34,045 nt of DNA from Candidatus Pelagibacter sp. (GTDB taxonomy: Bacteria; Pseudomonadota; Alphaproteobacteria; Pelagibacterales; Pelagibacteraceae), in NCBI GenBank assembly GCA_017880265.1, contig JAFJTK010000108.1:1-34045 (forward strand), given 5' to 3'. Within the stretch, counting starts at the first letter, position 1. Every line of letters begins with the position of its first letter. The notes beneath the pieces are model-generated. The model saw nothing but the letters and a program-made list of their open reading frames with translations. It was not told where the DNA came from and ran no database searches. A program made the translations under genes and the position numbers. This document shows positions 8,571 to 15,878 of the stretch, one piece after another.

Positions 8571-9053
8571 ATGAACCCAATATTAGAAAAAGAACCTGTA
8601 AAAAGAGCAGAAAGATCAATAAAGGAATTTAATCCAAAGCTTGAAATTATCTGTTTAGAACAAACAGCAAGAACTGCTCAAGATGCAGCTACAGCTTTAG
8701 GTTGTAGTGTCGGAGCAATTGTAAAAAGCTTACTTTTTAGAGCTAATGAAAGTTTTGTACTTTGTTTAGTGTCGGGAGACAAAAGATGTTCATTAAATAA
8801 GTTGAAAAAAATATTAGATGAAAAAGATGTTTCAATGGCAAATCCTGATGAGGTTAAAAAAATTACTGGTTACACTATAGGAGGTGTTTCGCCAGTGGGT
8901 CACTTAAATAAATTAAAGATATATATTGATACAAACTTAGAGAGGTTTACAAATGTATTTGCTGCAGCAGGACATCCAAATTGTGTTTTTCAAATAGAAT
9001 TTAATCAATTGACAAATTTAACTAATGGCCAAATGAAAGAAATAGCAGAATGA
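8571..9053 (+). CDS. YbaK/EbsC-type aminoacyl-tRNA deacylase-like protein
   Basis: 160 residues spanning a full YbaK/ProX domain. Family landmarks are the conserved Lys52 in GAIVKSLLF, the glycine-rich GYTIGGVSPVGH (about 100-111) and AAGHPNCVF near the C-terminus. Such free-standing domains hydrolyse wrongly charged aminoacyl-tRNA (Cys-tRNAPro for YbaK, others for relatives). Which mischarged species this one clears cannot be told from sequence. Its stop overlaps the next gene's start by 4 bases (ATGA), so the two are co-translated, although the link between a deacylase and a permease is unclear. Confidence 0.88.
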   Translation: MNPILEKEPVKRAERSIKEFNPKLEIICLEQTARTAQDAATALGCSVGAIVKSLLFRANESFVLCLVSGDKRCSLNKLKKILDEKDVSMANPDEVKKITGYTIGGVSPVGHLNKLKIYIDTNLERFTNVFAAAGHPNCVFQIEFNQLTNLTNGQMKEIAE

Positions 9054-9937
9054 GACAACCAAAATTAATTGATTATGTTTTATTAACTGTATTAGCTTTA
9101 ATTTGGGCTTCAGCTTTTTTTAATATTAAGATTGCAACTTATTCTTTTGGACCAGTAACAATTGCTTTCTTAAGAGTTTTTTTTGGAGCTATTCCAGTTT
9201 TACTTCTTTGTTATTATAAAAATATTAAAATTGAAGCTTTCTCTAAAGATTGGCATTGGTTTGCAATGATAGGGTTTATTAATTTGGTCGCTCCATTTTT
9301 TTTAATAGCGTATGGAGTTAAATCAGTTCAAAGCAATTTAGCAGCAATTTTGATGTCTACTACACCATTAAGTTCAACAGTGTTGGGACACTTTTATACA
9401 AAAAATGAAAAATTTAATTTGGTTAAAACAATTGGAATATTAATTGGTTTTTCAGGAATAGTGTTTTTATTTTCGGATAATATTTTAATTAATGAAAATA
9501 ATTTTATTTCAGCATTGTTAATTTTATTAGGCTCAACCTGTTATGTAATAGGAGGGGTTTTAACTCTAAAAATTAGTAAGAAAAAAAATGAAAATGTAAC
9601 TGGTTCTATATTAATTTGGGCAATTATAATTTTAATTCCACTTGCAAGCTTCATAGAGCAACCTTGGCAATCGATCCCAAGAACAGACTCTTTAATATCG
9701 GCAATATATTTGGGAATAGTTCCAACGGGTGTAGCTTGGTTGTTAAGATTTAGAATTTTAAAGAATAATGGTTTAATATTTCAATCACAAGTTTCCTACC
9801 TCATACCAATATTTGGGACTATATTGGGTTATATATTTCTAAAAGAGTTAATAACAATTAAAGTATTAATATCTCTTATCGCAGTTTGCATTGGTATTTA
9901 CTTTGTAAAAAAAGCTGACAGTAAAAAAACTATTTAA
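9050..9937 (+). CDS. EamA/DMT-superfamily permease
   Basis: 295 residues and about ten hydrophobic segments, in two EamA repeats of five helices (about 5-140 and 150-290). The repeats carry the family patches LALIWASAFFNIKIA, FLRVFFGAIP and, in the second half, YLGIVPTGVAWLLRF. DMT permeases usually export or take up amino acids, metabolites or drugs; no substrate can be assigned. It overlaps the YbaK-like gene by 4 bases. Its 3' end overlaps the convergent homocysteine methyltransferase gene by 8 bp. Confidence 0.9.
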   Translation: MRQPKLIDYVLLTVLALIWASAFFNIKIATYSFGPVTIAFLRVFFGAIPVLLLCYYKNIKIEAFSKDWHWFAMIGFINLVAPFFLIAYGVKSVQSNLAAILMSTTPLSSTVLGHFYTKNEKFNLVKTIGILIGFSGIVFLFSDNILINENNFISALLILLGSTCYVIGGVLTLKISKKKNENVTGSILIWAIIILIPLASFIEQPWQSIPRTDSLISAIYLGIVPTGVAWLLRFRILKNNGLIFQSQVSYLIPIFGTILGYIFLKELITIKVLISLIAVCIGIYFVKKADSKKTI

Positions 9938-10835
9938 TTTTTGCCATAGCTTCTATGTGTGAAGGTCTGGTTTCACAACAACCTCCTAGTATAGTAGCAC
10001 CATTATCTTTAAATTTTTTTGCGATTTCACCAATTTTGTCTGGAGTAAGATCGTGTCTTTGGCCTAAGAATTTATTAGGATTTCCACCATCATTTTTAAA
10101 ATAAGATGATGTGTAGCCATCTTTTGGTTTAGTGGTCATAAAGCCATTTAATTTAAATCCAAATGGTACATTTAATTCTCTCATTTCTTGAAGATTTTTT
10201 TCATAATTTTCAGGTGATACACAAGAAAGCATTATACCAAGCAATTGATCATCAATAATTCCTTTAATATCTGAAATTTTTTCTCCACTAGGTAAATTAG
10301 TTCCTTCAGATATGTGAATTCCAATCAAGTATGGTTTTTTAAATTCTTTAATTGCTTCAATTCCACATTTAAATTCTTTGATACTGCTCCACACATCAAA
10401 ATAAAAAAAATCAACATAATCGTTTAATAATTTAGCCTGTTCATTAAAAGTTTTTGTAATTTCTTCTTCATTTCTTTCATCTGGTTCATAAGTTAATTCT
10501 TGAGGAGGCAATCCACCAGCAATTAAAATATTTGGAAATTCTTTTTTAACATTATTTGCTATTTCACCAGCTTTTATATTTAAATACTCAAATTTATCTT
10601 CAACATTATTTTCTCTAAGCCTTTTTCGTCTTGTAGTAAAAGTAGTAGTAACAATTACTTCAGCTCCCGCTTTTACAAAATCTCTATGAGTATCCTCTAG
10701 TAATTGGTGATAATTTTCATTTAATATTGCATTAGCACTCCAGAGTGTACCATGATGTTTCATTCCTCTAGCCAATAGTTCTTGCCCCATACCACCATCT
10801 AATATTCTTGTTTGTTTAAAAAAATTTAGGTCCAT
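9930..10835 (-). CDS. bhmT: Homocysteine S-methyltransferase (BhmT/MmuM-like)
   Basis: 301 residues forming one homocysteine-binding Zn barrel. The zinc ligands are Cys205 (MLSCVSPEN) and Cys286-Cys287 (GGCCETRPSH), and the N-terminus has the usual LDGGMGQEL. The enzyme moves a methyl group to homocysteine to make methionine. Whether the donor is glycine betaine, DMSP or S-methylmethionine cannot be fixed from sequence, so the symbol is provisional. A promoter and two SAM-responsive aptamers precede it, and the second covers the GAGG ribosome binding site (10841-10844). This predicts shut-off when SAM is plentiful, consistent with a methionine-supplying role. Confidence 0.9.
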   Translation of the reverse strand: MDLNFFKQTRILDGGMGQELLARGMKHHGTLWSANAILNENYHQLLEDTHRDFVKAGAEVIVTTTFTTRRKRLRENNVEDKFEYLNIKAGEIANNVKKEFPNILIAGGLPPQELTYEPDERNEEEITKTFNEQAKLLNDYVDFFYFDVWSSIKEFKCGIEAIKEFKKPYLIGIHISEGTNLPSGEKISDIKGIIDDQLLGIMLSCVSPENYEKNLQEMRELNVPFGFKLNGFMTTKPKDGYTSSYFKNDGGNPNKFLGQRHDLTPDKIGEIAKKFKDNGATILGGCCETRPSHIEAMAKIK

Positions 10836-10838
10836 TTT

Positions 10839-10890
10839 ATCCTCACTTTTTTAGTGCTTTAGCTTTTTGCTAGGTGCACAATATAGTTCA
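10839..10890 (-). promoter_or_regulatory. SAM-V-like riboswitch aptamer over the bhmT ribosome binding site
   Basis: On the minus strand the leader reads ACU-AUAUUGUGC, then a small hairpin, then GCAC-UAAAAA-AGUGAGG. GUGC (10876-10879) pairs with GCAC (10854-10857), enclosing the UAGC/GCUA hairpin with an A5 loop (10860-10872). ACU (10885-10887) can pair as a pseudoknot with AGU (10845-10847), directly after the A tract. This is the layout of the SAM-II/SAM-V fold. The pseudoknot ends at the GAGG Shine-Dalgarno (10841-10844), so ligand binding should block translation. Assignment is by motif and geometry only. Confidence 0.65.
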
Positions 10891-10916
10891 ACTACCTTGC
10901 TTATTGATTTTGTGGG

Positions 10917-10965
10917 AATTTCCTTTTTAGCAGTTAACGCCCGCAATAGGATCAAATCGGCAAAC
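10917..10965 (-). promoter_or_regulatory. SAM-II-like riboswitch aptamer upstream of bhmT
   Basis: The minus strand holds GAUUUGAUCCUAUUGC followed by GGGC and then GCUAAAAAGGAA. These match the core of SAM-II (GAUUU, CC, UAUUGC, GCUAAAAAGG). P1 is GCC (10959-10961) with GGC (10939-10941), plus a wobble pair. The pseudoknot is UCCU (10948-10951) with AGGA (10921-10924), a perfect 4-bp match. It begins at the expected transcription start. No clear U-tract terminator follows, so how it signals is uncertain. Confidence 0.75.
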
Positions 10966-10967
10966 AA

Positions 10968-10996
10968 TTTATAAAACTTTAATAAATATTTGTAAA
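10968..10996 (-). promoter_or_regulatory. Promoter of the SAM-riboswitch/bhmT transcript
   Basis: On the minus strand a -35 TTTACA (10991-10996) and a -10 TATAAA (10968-10973) are 17 bp apart. The predicted start, near 10961, falls at the first base of the SAM-II aptamer. The -35 begins right after the stop codon of the upstream gene. Confidence 0.6.
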
Positions 10997-11587
10997 CTAT
11001 TTTTTATAAAAAATTTTGGCATTGAAAGAAAAAGATCTACGCTCTCCTTCTATATTAAATGGGTAGGCAGTATGCATTAGATAATTTGGAAAAATTAATA
11101 AATCTCTTGTTTTTGGCACAACATTATAAATACTTTTGCTTAGAAAGCCTTTTTGCCCATTTATAAAATCAATTGTTCCATTAGTTTTTAGTTTTTTATT
11201 TTTTACCATCTTATTAATTGTCATTCCTTTTGGTAATTTTAAATAACCAACACCTGACAAATCTCCTTCATGATAATGGATAGGGTTATATTCACCCTTG
11301 TATTGACGAACTACCCATAAATTTAAAATTTTAATTTTGTTAATATTTTTTATTTTATCGTTGTACAAAAATTTATTAATATTTTTTATCAATTCTTTTT
11401 CTAAATATTTTTTAATAAAACTATTTGAAATTTTTAGTTCATTTTTAATTTGACTAGCTAATTTTGAGCTGTAATCAATTTTCTTTGAATTAGATTTGAT
11501 GTCAAATTCAATGTTTAATTTATCAGAAAATTTTTTAGAAATTTTAGTTTTTCCAATCGATGGCCCAAAAGGCTTAATATTTTTCAT
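10997..11587 (-). CDS. Putative 2-oxoglutarate/Fe(II) oxygenase
   Basis: 196 residues. The second half fits the TIGR02466-like 2OG-Fe(II) group: NPIHYHEGDLSGVGYLK supplies His104 and His106/Asp109 as metal-ligand candidates. DLLIFPNYLMHTAYPFN supplies the distal His172, and GERRSFSFN the Arg (183/184) that would hold 2-oxoglutarate. The first 90 residues are Lys/Asn/Ile rich and match nothing I know. Relatives with the same HYHEGDLSGVGYL type of core are, to my recollection, found in marine phages and SAR11 and are of unknown substrate. It has its own stop just before the bhmT promoter and is 38 bp downstream of the TauE-like gene. Confidence 0.7.
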   Translation of the reverse strand: MKNIKPFGPSIGKTKISKKFSDKLNIEFDIKSNSKKIDYSSKLASQIKNELKISNSFIKKYLEKELIKNINKFLYNDKIKNINKIKILNLWVVRQYKGEYNPIHYHEGDLSGVGYLKLPKGMTINKMVKNKKLKTNGTIDFINGQKGFLSKSIYNVVPKTRDLLIFPNYLMHTAYPFNIEGERRSFSFNAKIFYKK

Positions 11588-11625
11588 TTTAAGATTAAAT
11601 ATATTAAAAGTTAATTAAATCAAGA

Positions 11626-12372
11626 TTATGGTATCAGTCTTATACCCATTCTTATAGATACAAAAATTACTAGCATCGAAGTTATTATCGTAAGTGTTTT
11701 GTTAGATAGAAATTTTATATTTAGTAAATTTCCAATCTGACCCCCAATTAATACACATAAAAATAGAGGCCAATAATTCAAAAATTCATCAAAAACAATA
11801 TTTTTAGTAAGTTGACCAGCTACGCCAAATATCGAGTTGATTAAGATAAATAGAGATGCTGCAGTAGCAATATGTCTTGGATATCCTGCTTTCATTAAGA
11901 ATAAAATTGGACTTAAAAATATACCACCACCAATTCCAACTATTCCTGAAAAAAAACCAATAACAGATCCAATAAATATAGAAACGGCTTTTGGAAATGA
12001 ATTTATTTTAATCTGATCATCACTGTATGATTTATTTTTTATCAACAAAAGTATTCCAGCCATAAATAAGATAATAAATAAAATTATTTCAAATAATTCC
12101 TTTGAAATCGATATCGAGGCACCAAAAAATGCAAAGGGGATAGAGCCAATCAAGTATGGAACAAGCAAATTAAGATTTAGATTTCCTGATCTTACATAGT
12201 TAATTGAATTTCCTGATACTACAATAATATTGCAACATAATGCTAATATTGGAAGTATATAAAAAGGAATTTCCCAAATTAGCATGAGTGCTAAATAAGT
12301 TGATCCACCTCCAAAGCCAACACTTGAGTATAATATTGATGTTATAAGAAAAAATATTGATAATATAATCAT
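11626..12372 (-). CDS. TauE/SafE (TSUP) family membrane permease
   Basis: 248 residues and about eight hydrophobic segments. The two halves each begin with the glycine-rich TSUP motif: VGFGGGSTYLALM near residue 18 and VGIGGGIFLSPIL near 145. Characterised TSUP members export sulfite, sulfoacetate or related organosulfur anions, or move other small anions; the substrate here is not inferable. Its start codon is only 14 bp from the divergent moaB start, so its promoter must lie within moaB or the two transcripts overlap. The proximity to molybdenum cofactor genes could hint at sulfur-anion chemistry, but that is speculation. Confidence 0.85.
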   Translation of the reverse strand: MIILSIFFLITSILYSSVGFGGGSTYLALMLIWEIPFYILPILALCCNIIVVSGNSINYVRSGNLNLNLLVPYLIGSIPFAFFGASISISKELFEIILFIILFMAGILLLIKNKSYSDDQIKINSFPKAVSIFIGSVIGFFSGIVGIGGGIFLSPILFLMKAGYPRHIATAASLFILINSIFGVAGQLTKNIVFDEFLNYWPLFLCVLIGGQIGNLLNIKFLSNKTLTIITSMLVIFVSIRMGIRLIP

Positions 12373-12386
12373 ACTTAAAAATTTTT

Positions 12387-12884
12387 ATGAATGTAAATAT
12401 AGCTTTATTAACTGTAACAGATACCAGAACTTTTGATAACGATAAATCGGGCGCTATTCTTGTAGAAAAAATTAAAGAAGCTAATCATAATTTAATTGAT
12501 AGAAAAATATGTAAAGACAACAAAGAAGATATTGTTTTGATATTAAAAGAATGGATTAATAAAAAAGATATTGATGTAATTATAACAACTGGTGGAACAG
12601 GACTTACTGGAAGAGATATTACTCCAGAAGCAATAGAGGAAATTGCAGATAAACAAATACCTGGTTTTGGAGAAGTTTTTAGAACAATAAGCCTTAAAAC
12701 AGTAGGAACTTCGGCAATTCAATCAAGAGCTTGTGCAGTTTTGGCAAATGGTAAATATGTTTTTGCATTACCGGGTTCTTCAGGAGGAGTCACTGATGCA
12801 TGGGATGGAATTTTAAAATATCAATTAGATATTAATCACAAACCATGTAATTTTGTTGAGTTATTTCCAAGACTAAAAGAATAA
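12387..12884 (+). CDS. moaB: Molybdenum cofactor biosynthesis protein MoaB
   Basis: 165 residues, a MoaB/MogA-type MPT-binding fold. The signature TTGGTGLTGRDITPEAI lies at about 66-82, and ALPGSSGGVTDAWDGIL forms the second conserved loop. The family adenylylates molybdopterin before molybdate insertion (MogA, and MoaB in organisms lacking MogA). It faces the moaACDE-msrPQ operon tail to tail, with a 3-bp gap to the DUF1244 gene, so all the molybdopterin genes visible here lie within 4.5 kb. MogA is an alternative name; overall length and the GFGEVFRTISLKTVGTSAIQSRA segment favour MoaB. Confidence 0.9.
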   Translation: MNVNIALLTVTDTRTFDNDKSGAILVEKIKEANHNLIDRKICKDNKEDIVLILKEWINKKDIDVIITTGGTGLTGRDITPEAIEEIADKQIPGFGEVFRTISLKTVGTSAIQSRACAVLANGKYVFALPGSSGGVTDAWDGILKYQLDINHKPCNFVELFPRLKE

Positions 12885-12887
12885 TAA

Positions 12888-13133
12888 TTATTTTTGATAT
12901 TTTTCTTTCCATTCAGAATAAGGCATTCCATAAATATGTTGCCTTGCATCAGGATCAGTTATTTCTAATCCTTTTTTTTCAGCTTCCTCTCTAAACCATC
13001 TAGATAAACAATTTCTACAAAAACCCGCTAAATTCATTAAATCTATGTTTTGCACATCTTTTCTTTCATCTAAGTGTTTAATTAACCTCTCAAGCGTAGC
13101 CGATTGTATTTCTTTTTTTAGATTTTCATCCAT
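12888..13133 (-). CDS. DUF1244 family small protein
   Basis: 81 residues. The middle and C-terminal parts, NIDLMNLAGFCRNCLSRWFREEAEKKG and IYGMPYSEWKEKYQK, are the hallmark of DUF1244, a small helical family widespread in Proteobacteria with no known function. The paired Cys in CRNC could bind metal or be redox active, but no experiment is known to me. It is last in the moaA-to-msrQ minus-strand operon and overlaps msrQ by 8 bp, so it is co-transcribed with it. The association with the methionine sulfoxide repair genes may be incidental. Confidence 0.88.
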   Translation of the reverse strand: MDENLKKEIQSATLERLIKHLDERKDVQNIDLMNLAGFCRNCLSRWFREEAEKKGLEITDPDARQHIYGMPYSEWKEKYQK

Positions 13134-13710
13134 AATTTACATCCCTTTTTTTAATTTTAATTCTTAAAGCTAACAAAACAAGTATTATCACCAAGTAAAC
13201 TAATGGTTTAAAAAAAATTGTTTTAGATAACCAGATATAATGAAGAGATCCAAATATTGCGATCATATAAATTAATCTGTGTAATCTTTTCCAATTATTT
13301 TTAAGTAATTTGATCATTTTTTGTGAAGAAGTTATTGCTAATGGAATTAGCAAAACCCATGCTGCAAAACCAATAAAAATATATTTTTTTTTAAAAACAT
13401 CATCCAAGATAGGTTGCCAGTTAAATCTATAATCAATACCTATATAAGTGAGCAAATGAAGAGATGCATAAAAAAAAACAAATAATCCTAACATTCTCCT
13501 AAAACTCACCCACATAGTTAAGTTTGTCAATCTTTTAAGAGGAGTCATGCTTAGGGTTAGACAAATAAATATCAAAGTCCATTCACCAGTGAAGTGAGTA
13601 ATTTCTTTTACAGGCTCAGGACCAAGCTTATTGAAATAAATCTTATAAAAAATAAATAAAAATGGGATTGTGCTTAAAAAAAATACACCAGGTTTAAAAT
13701 ATTTTATCAT
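13126..13710 (-). CDS. msrQ: MsrQ, heme-binding membrane subunit of MsrPQ
   Basis: 194 residues with about six hydrophobic helices, a ferric-reductase-like transmembrane domain of the YedZ/MsrQ type. Conserved His residues for heme b appear in FVFFYASLHLLTYIG (about residue 85) and in KRLHRLIYMIAIFGSLHYIWL (about 140-160). MsrQ passes electrons from the quinone pool or a flavin reductase to the periplasmic molybdoenzyme MsrP. It starts on the last base of the msrP stop region (1-base overlap), so the pair is translationally coupled, as in most MsrPQ operons. Confidence 0.93.
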   Translation of the reverse strand: MIKYFKPGVFFLSTIPFLFIFYKIYFNKLGPEPVKEITHFTGEWTLIFICLTLSMTPLKRLTNLTMWVSFRRMLGLFVFFYASLHLLTYIGIDYRFNWQPILDDVFKKKYIFIGFAAWVLLIPLAITSSQKMIKLLKNNWKRLHRLIYMIAIFGSLHYIWLSKTIFFKPLVYLVIILVLLALRIKIKKRDVNYG

Positions 13711-14615
13711 TAAAAATATTTTTTTAAATCCATACCAGTGTACAAGTTAGCTACCTCATCTCCATAACCGTTAAACATTAAAGTTTTTACTCTAGGTGCA
13801 AAAATATCATTTCCAATAACTCTTTCTGTAGCCTGAGACCATCTTGGATGATCAACATTTGGATTTACATTTGAATAAAATCCATATTCTCTAGGGGAAG
13901 CCCACATCCATGATGATGTCGGCATCTTTTCAACAAATTTTATTTTAACAATTGCCTTGGCACTCTTAAAACCATATTTCCAAGGGGTAAATATTCTAAG
14001 TGGAGCTCCATTTTGATTTGGAAGTCTTTTACCATATAAACCAGTCACAACGGTAGTTAATGGATGCATTGCTTCATCAATTCTTAATCCTTCTTTATAA
14101 GGCCAATTTAAAACTGGATATCGTTGACCTTTCATTTGTTCAGGATCATAAACACTTTCAAACTCAATAAACTTTGCTTTACTAGTTGGATTAACTTTAG
14201 ATAGTAATTCACTTAAAGAAAAACCCATCCATGGGATTACCATTGACCATCCTTCTACACATCTTAATCGGTAAATTCTCTCTTCAGAGATAAATGTTTC
14301 AGTTATTTCATCCATTGAAAGTTTAATAGGTTTTTCAACTTCACCTTCAATACTTATTGTCCAGGGTGTAGTTTTAAATTGTTGTGAATTGATATAGGGG
14401 TCACTTTTAGAAGTCCCAAACTCGTAATAATTATTATAAGTAGTGATATCTTTGTAGCTAGTAAGTTTATTTTCTTCGTTAGATCTAGCGTGATTGATAA
14501 ATGGTATTGAGGTTAAAGCTGCAGATCCAGCACTTAACCCAATTGATTTAATAAAGCTTCTTCTATTTAGATACACTTTTTCTGGTGTAATTTCTGAATA
14601 TTTAATTTTTTTCAT
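13710..14615 (-). CDS. msrP: MsrP, periplasmic Moco protein-methionine sulfoxide reductase
   Basis: 301 residues of the sulfite-oxidase fold, YedY/MsrP type. A Tat signal is clear: Arg18-Arg19 in NRRSFIK followed by a hydrophobic stretch, then probable cleavage near HARS. The molybdenum-ligating Cys is Cys119 in RLRCVEGWSM, and NGAPLRIFTPWKYGFKSAK and GYGDEVANLYTG are further family marks. The enzyme reduces methionine sulfoxide in oxidised envelope proteins. It overlaps moaE by 14 bp and msrQ by 1 bp. Being in one operon with moaACDE suggests that it is an important Moco client in this cell. Confidence 0.95.
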   Translation of the reverse strand: MKKIKYSEITPEKVYLNRRSFIKSIGLSAGSAALTSIPFINHARSNEENKLTSYKDITTYNNYYEFGTSKSDPYINSQQFKTTPWTISIEGEVEKPIKLSMDEITETFISEERIYRLRCVEGWSMVIPWMGFSLSELLSKVNPTSKAKFIEFESVYDPEQMKGQRYPVLNWPYKEGLRIDEAMHPLTTVVTGLYGKRLPNQNGAPLRIFTPWKYGFKSAKAIVKIKFVEKMPTSSWMWASPREYGFYSNVNPNVDHPRWSQATERVIGNDIFAPRVKTLMFNGYGDEVANLYTGMDLKKYF

Positions 14616-15054
14616 ATTGAATTGGATTTCCTTTTAACCAGTCTGTCTCATTATTTTGATAGTGTTCCTTTTTCCAAATTGGCGATCTTTTTTTTATTTC
14701 CTCAATAATATATCTAGACAATATGTAAGCTTCATCACGATGTTTGCAAGCTACAGCAATAATAATACTTATTTCACCAAGATTTAAATAACCTTTTGCA
14801 TGCTCAATGAATACCGCTTTCTCTCTTATATTTAATTTTTGATCAGCTTCATTATAAATTTCTTCAAAACTTTTTATAACAAGAGAGTCGTGACTATCAT
14901 AAGTTATTCCAGTTACACTTTTATTGTTATTTTGATTTCTTACTGTTCCTGAAAAAAATATTGATGCACCAAAATCAGAAGATGAAATAAATTGCTCAGC
15001 TTCAACAAGTGAAAGCTTTTTATCTTTGATATCTATTATTTTTGTATGAAGCAT
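14602..15054 (-). CDS. moaE: Molybdopterin synthase large subunit MoaE
   Basis: 150 residues, the normal MoaE length. Conserved features are the FFSGTVRNQNNNKSVTGITYDSH strand, VFIEHAKGYLNLGEISIIIAVACKHRDEAY, and the active-site Lys residues in EIKKRSPIWKKEHYQN. Together with the thiocarboxylated C-terminus of MoaD it makes the dithiolene of molybdopterin from cyclic pyranopterin. Its start overlaps the moaD stop by one base (TAATG). Its end overlaps msrP by 14 bp. Confidence 0.95.
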   Translation of the reverse strand: MLHTKIIDIKDKKLSLVEAEQFISSSDFGASIFFSGTVRNQNNNKSVTGITYDSHDSLVIKSFEEIYNEADQKLNIREKAVFIEHAKGYLNLGEISIIIAVACKHRDEAYILSRYIIEEIKKRSPIWKKEHYQNNETDWLKGNPIQYEKN

Positions 15055-15320
15055 TAACCTCCCCCAATTGGAGGAATAATAGCAATTTTTTCATTATTTG
15101 TTATTTTATAATTGTCGCTAATTATATTATCATTTGAAGAAAATACTGACGAATTTACAATTTTAATAAAATTCTCATTACCATTAAAATTTTTCATTAA
15201 ATAATCTATTAAATTTTTTCTTATATCTTTAATTGTTGAGTCATTTTCAATATCAAATTCTAGATAGTTTTGATTACTGAACTCTCGACTTGCTCCAAAT
15301 AACTCAATCTGCACCTTCAT
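15054..15320 (-). CDS. moaD: Molybdopterin synthase sulfur carrier MoaD
   Basis: 88 residues from the ATG at 15320 (MKVQIELFGASREF), which is where the ubiquitin-like fold begins. An in-frame start at 15380 would overlap moaC and add a non-homologous tail. The protein ends PPIGGG; the terminal Gly-Gly is the residue pair that is adenylylated and thiocarboxylated to carry sulfur to MoaE. It lies 11 bp after the moaC stop without a visible Shine-Dalgarno, so translational coupling is likely. No moeB/thiF-type activator is in the window. Confidence 0.9.
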   Translation of the reverse strand: MKVQIELFGASREFSNQNYLEFDIENDSTIKDIRKNLIDYLMKNFNGNENFIKIVNSSVFSSNDNIISDNYKITNNEKIAIIPPIGGG

Positions 15321-15331
15321 GAATAGTTTGA

Positions 15332-15877
15332 TTAAAATATTTCTTTTAAAAAATTTGGTAGACCATCTGGGTTTTTCCATAAACCACTTTTACCACCTTC
15401 TTTGATTAATAATTTAACATTATCAATTGTTAAATGAGGGTTAACAATTTTGCTTAAATCATAAATTGTTATAAGAGCGGCGTTTACTCCCATTATAGCT
15501 TCCATCTCCACACCTGTTTTTGCAAACGCAGATACAACACAAAAAACTTCAAGTGAATTATCTTCATCATGCATAATGATTTTAGTAGCTGTATGATCAA
15601 TTGGTAGTGGATGACATAAAGGGATTAATTCACTAGTTTTTTTAACGCCTAAAACAGCAGAAATTTCTGCTAATGTTACGGGATCTCCTTTAGGCATTTC
15701 TTTATTTTTAATTAGATTAAAAACTTCTTTACCAACATAAATTTTTCCAGAAGCTAAAGCTCTTCTATATGTTTCTTTTTTGCTTGAAACATCAACCATA
15801 TTAAATGAATTTTTTTTAAAAATTTCTTCTGCCCAATCTTTTAATTCATTGTTTTTTATTATTTTTAAATTTTTCAT
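15332..15877 (-). CDS. moaC: Cyclic pyranopterin monophosphate synthase MoaC
   Basis: 181 residues from the ATG at 15877, one base beyond the moaA stop; a GTG at 15886 would add three residues and overlap moaA. MoaC converts the MoaA product into cyclic pyranopterin monophosphate. Conserved segments are NMVDVSSKKETYRRA, SELIPLCHPLPIDH, KTGVEMEAIMGVNAALITIYDLSK (with the catalytic Lys) and the C-terminal KEGGKSGLWKNP. The length is slightly above the 160 of E. coli because of about 20 extra N-terminal residues and a short C-terminal extension. Second gene of the operon. Confidence 0.94.
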   Translation of the reverse strand: MKNLKIIKNNELKDWAEEIFKKNSFNMVDVSSKKETYRRALASGKIYVGKEVFNLIKNKEMPKGDPVTLAEISAVLGVKKTSELIPLCHPLPIDHTATKIIMHDEDNSLEVFCVVSAFAKTGVEMEAIMGVNAALITIYDLSKIVNPHLTIDNVKLLIKEGGKSGLWKNPDGLPNFLKEIF

Positions 15878-15878
15878 A

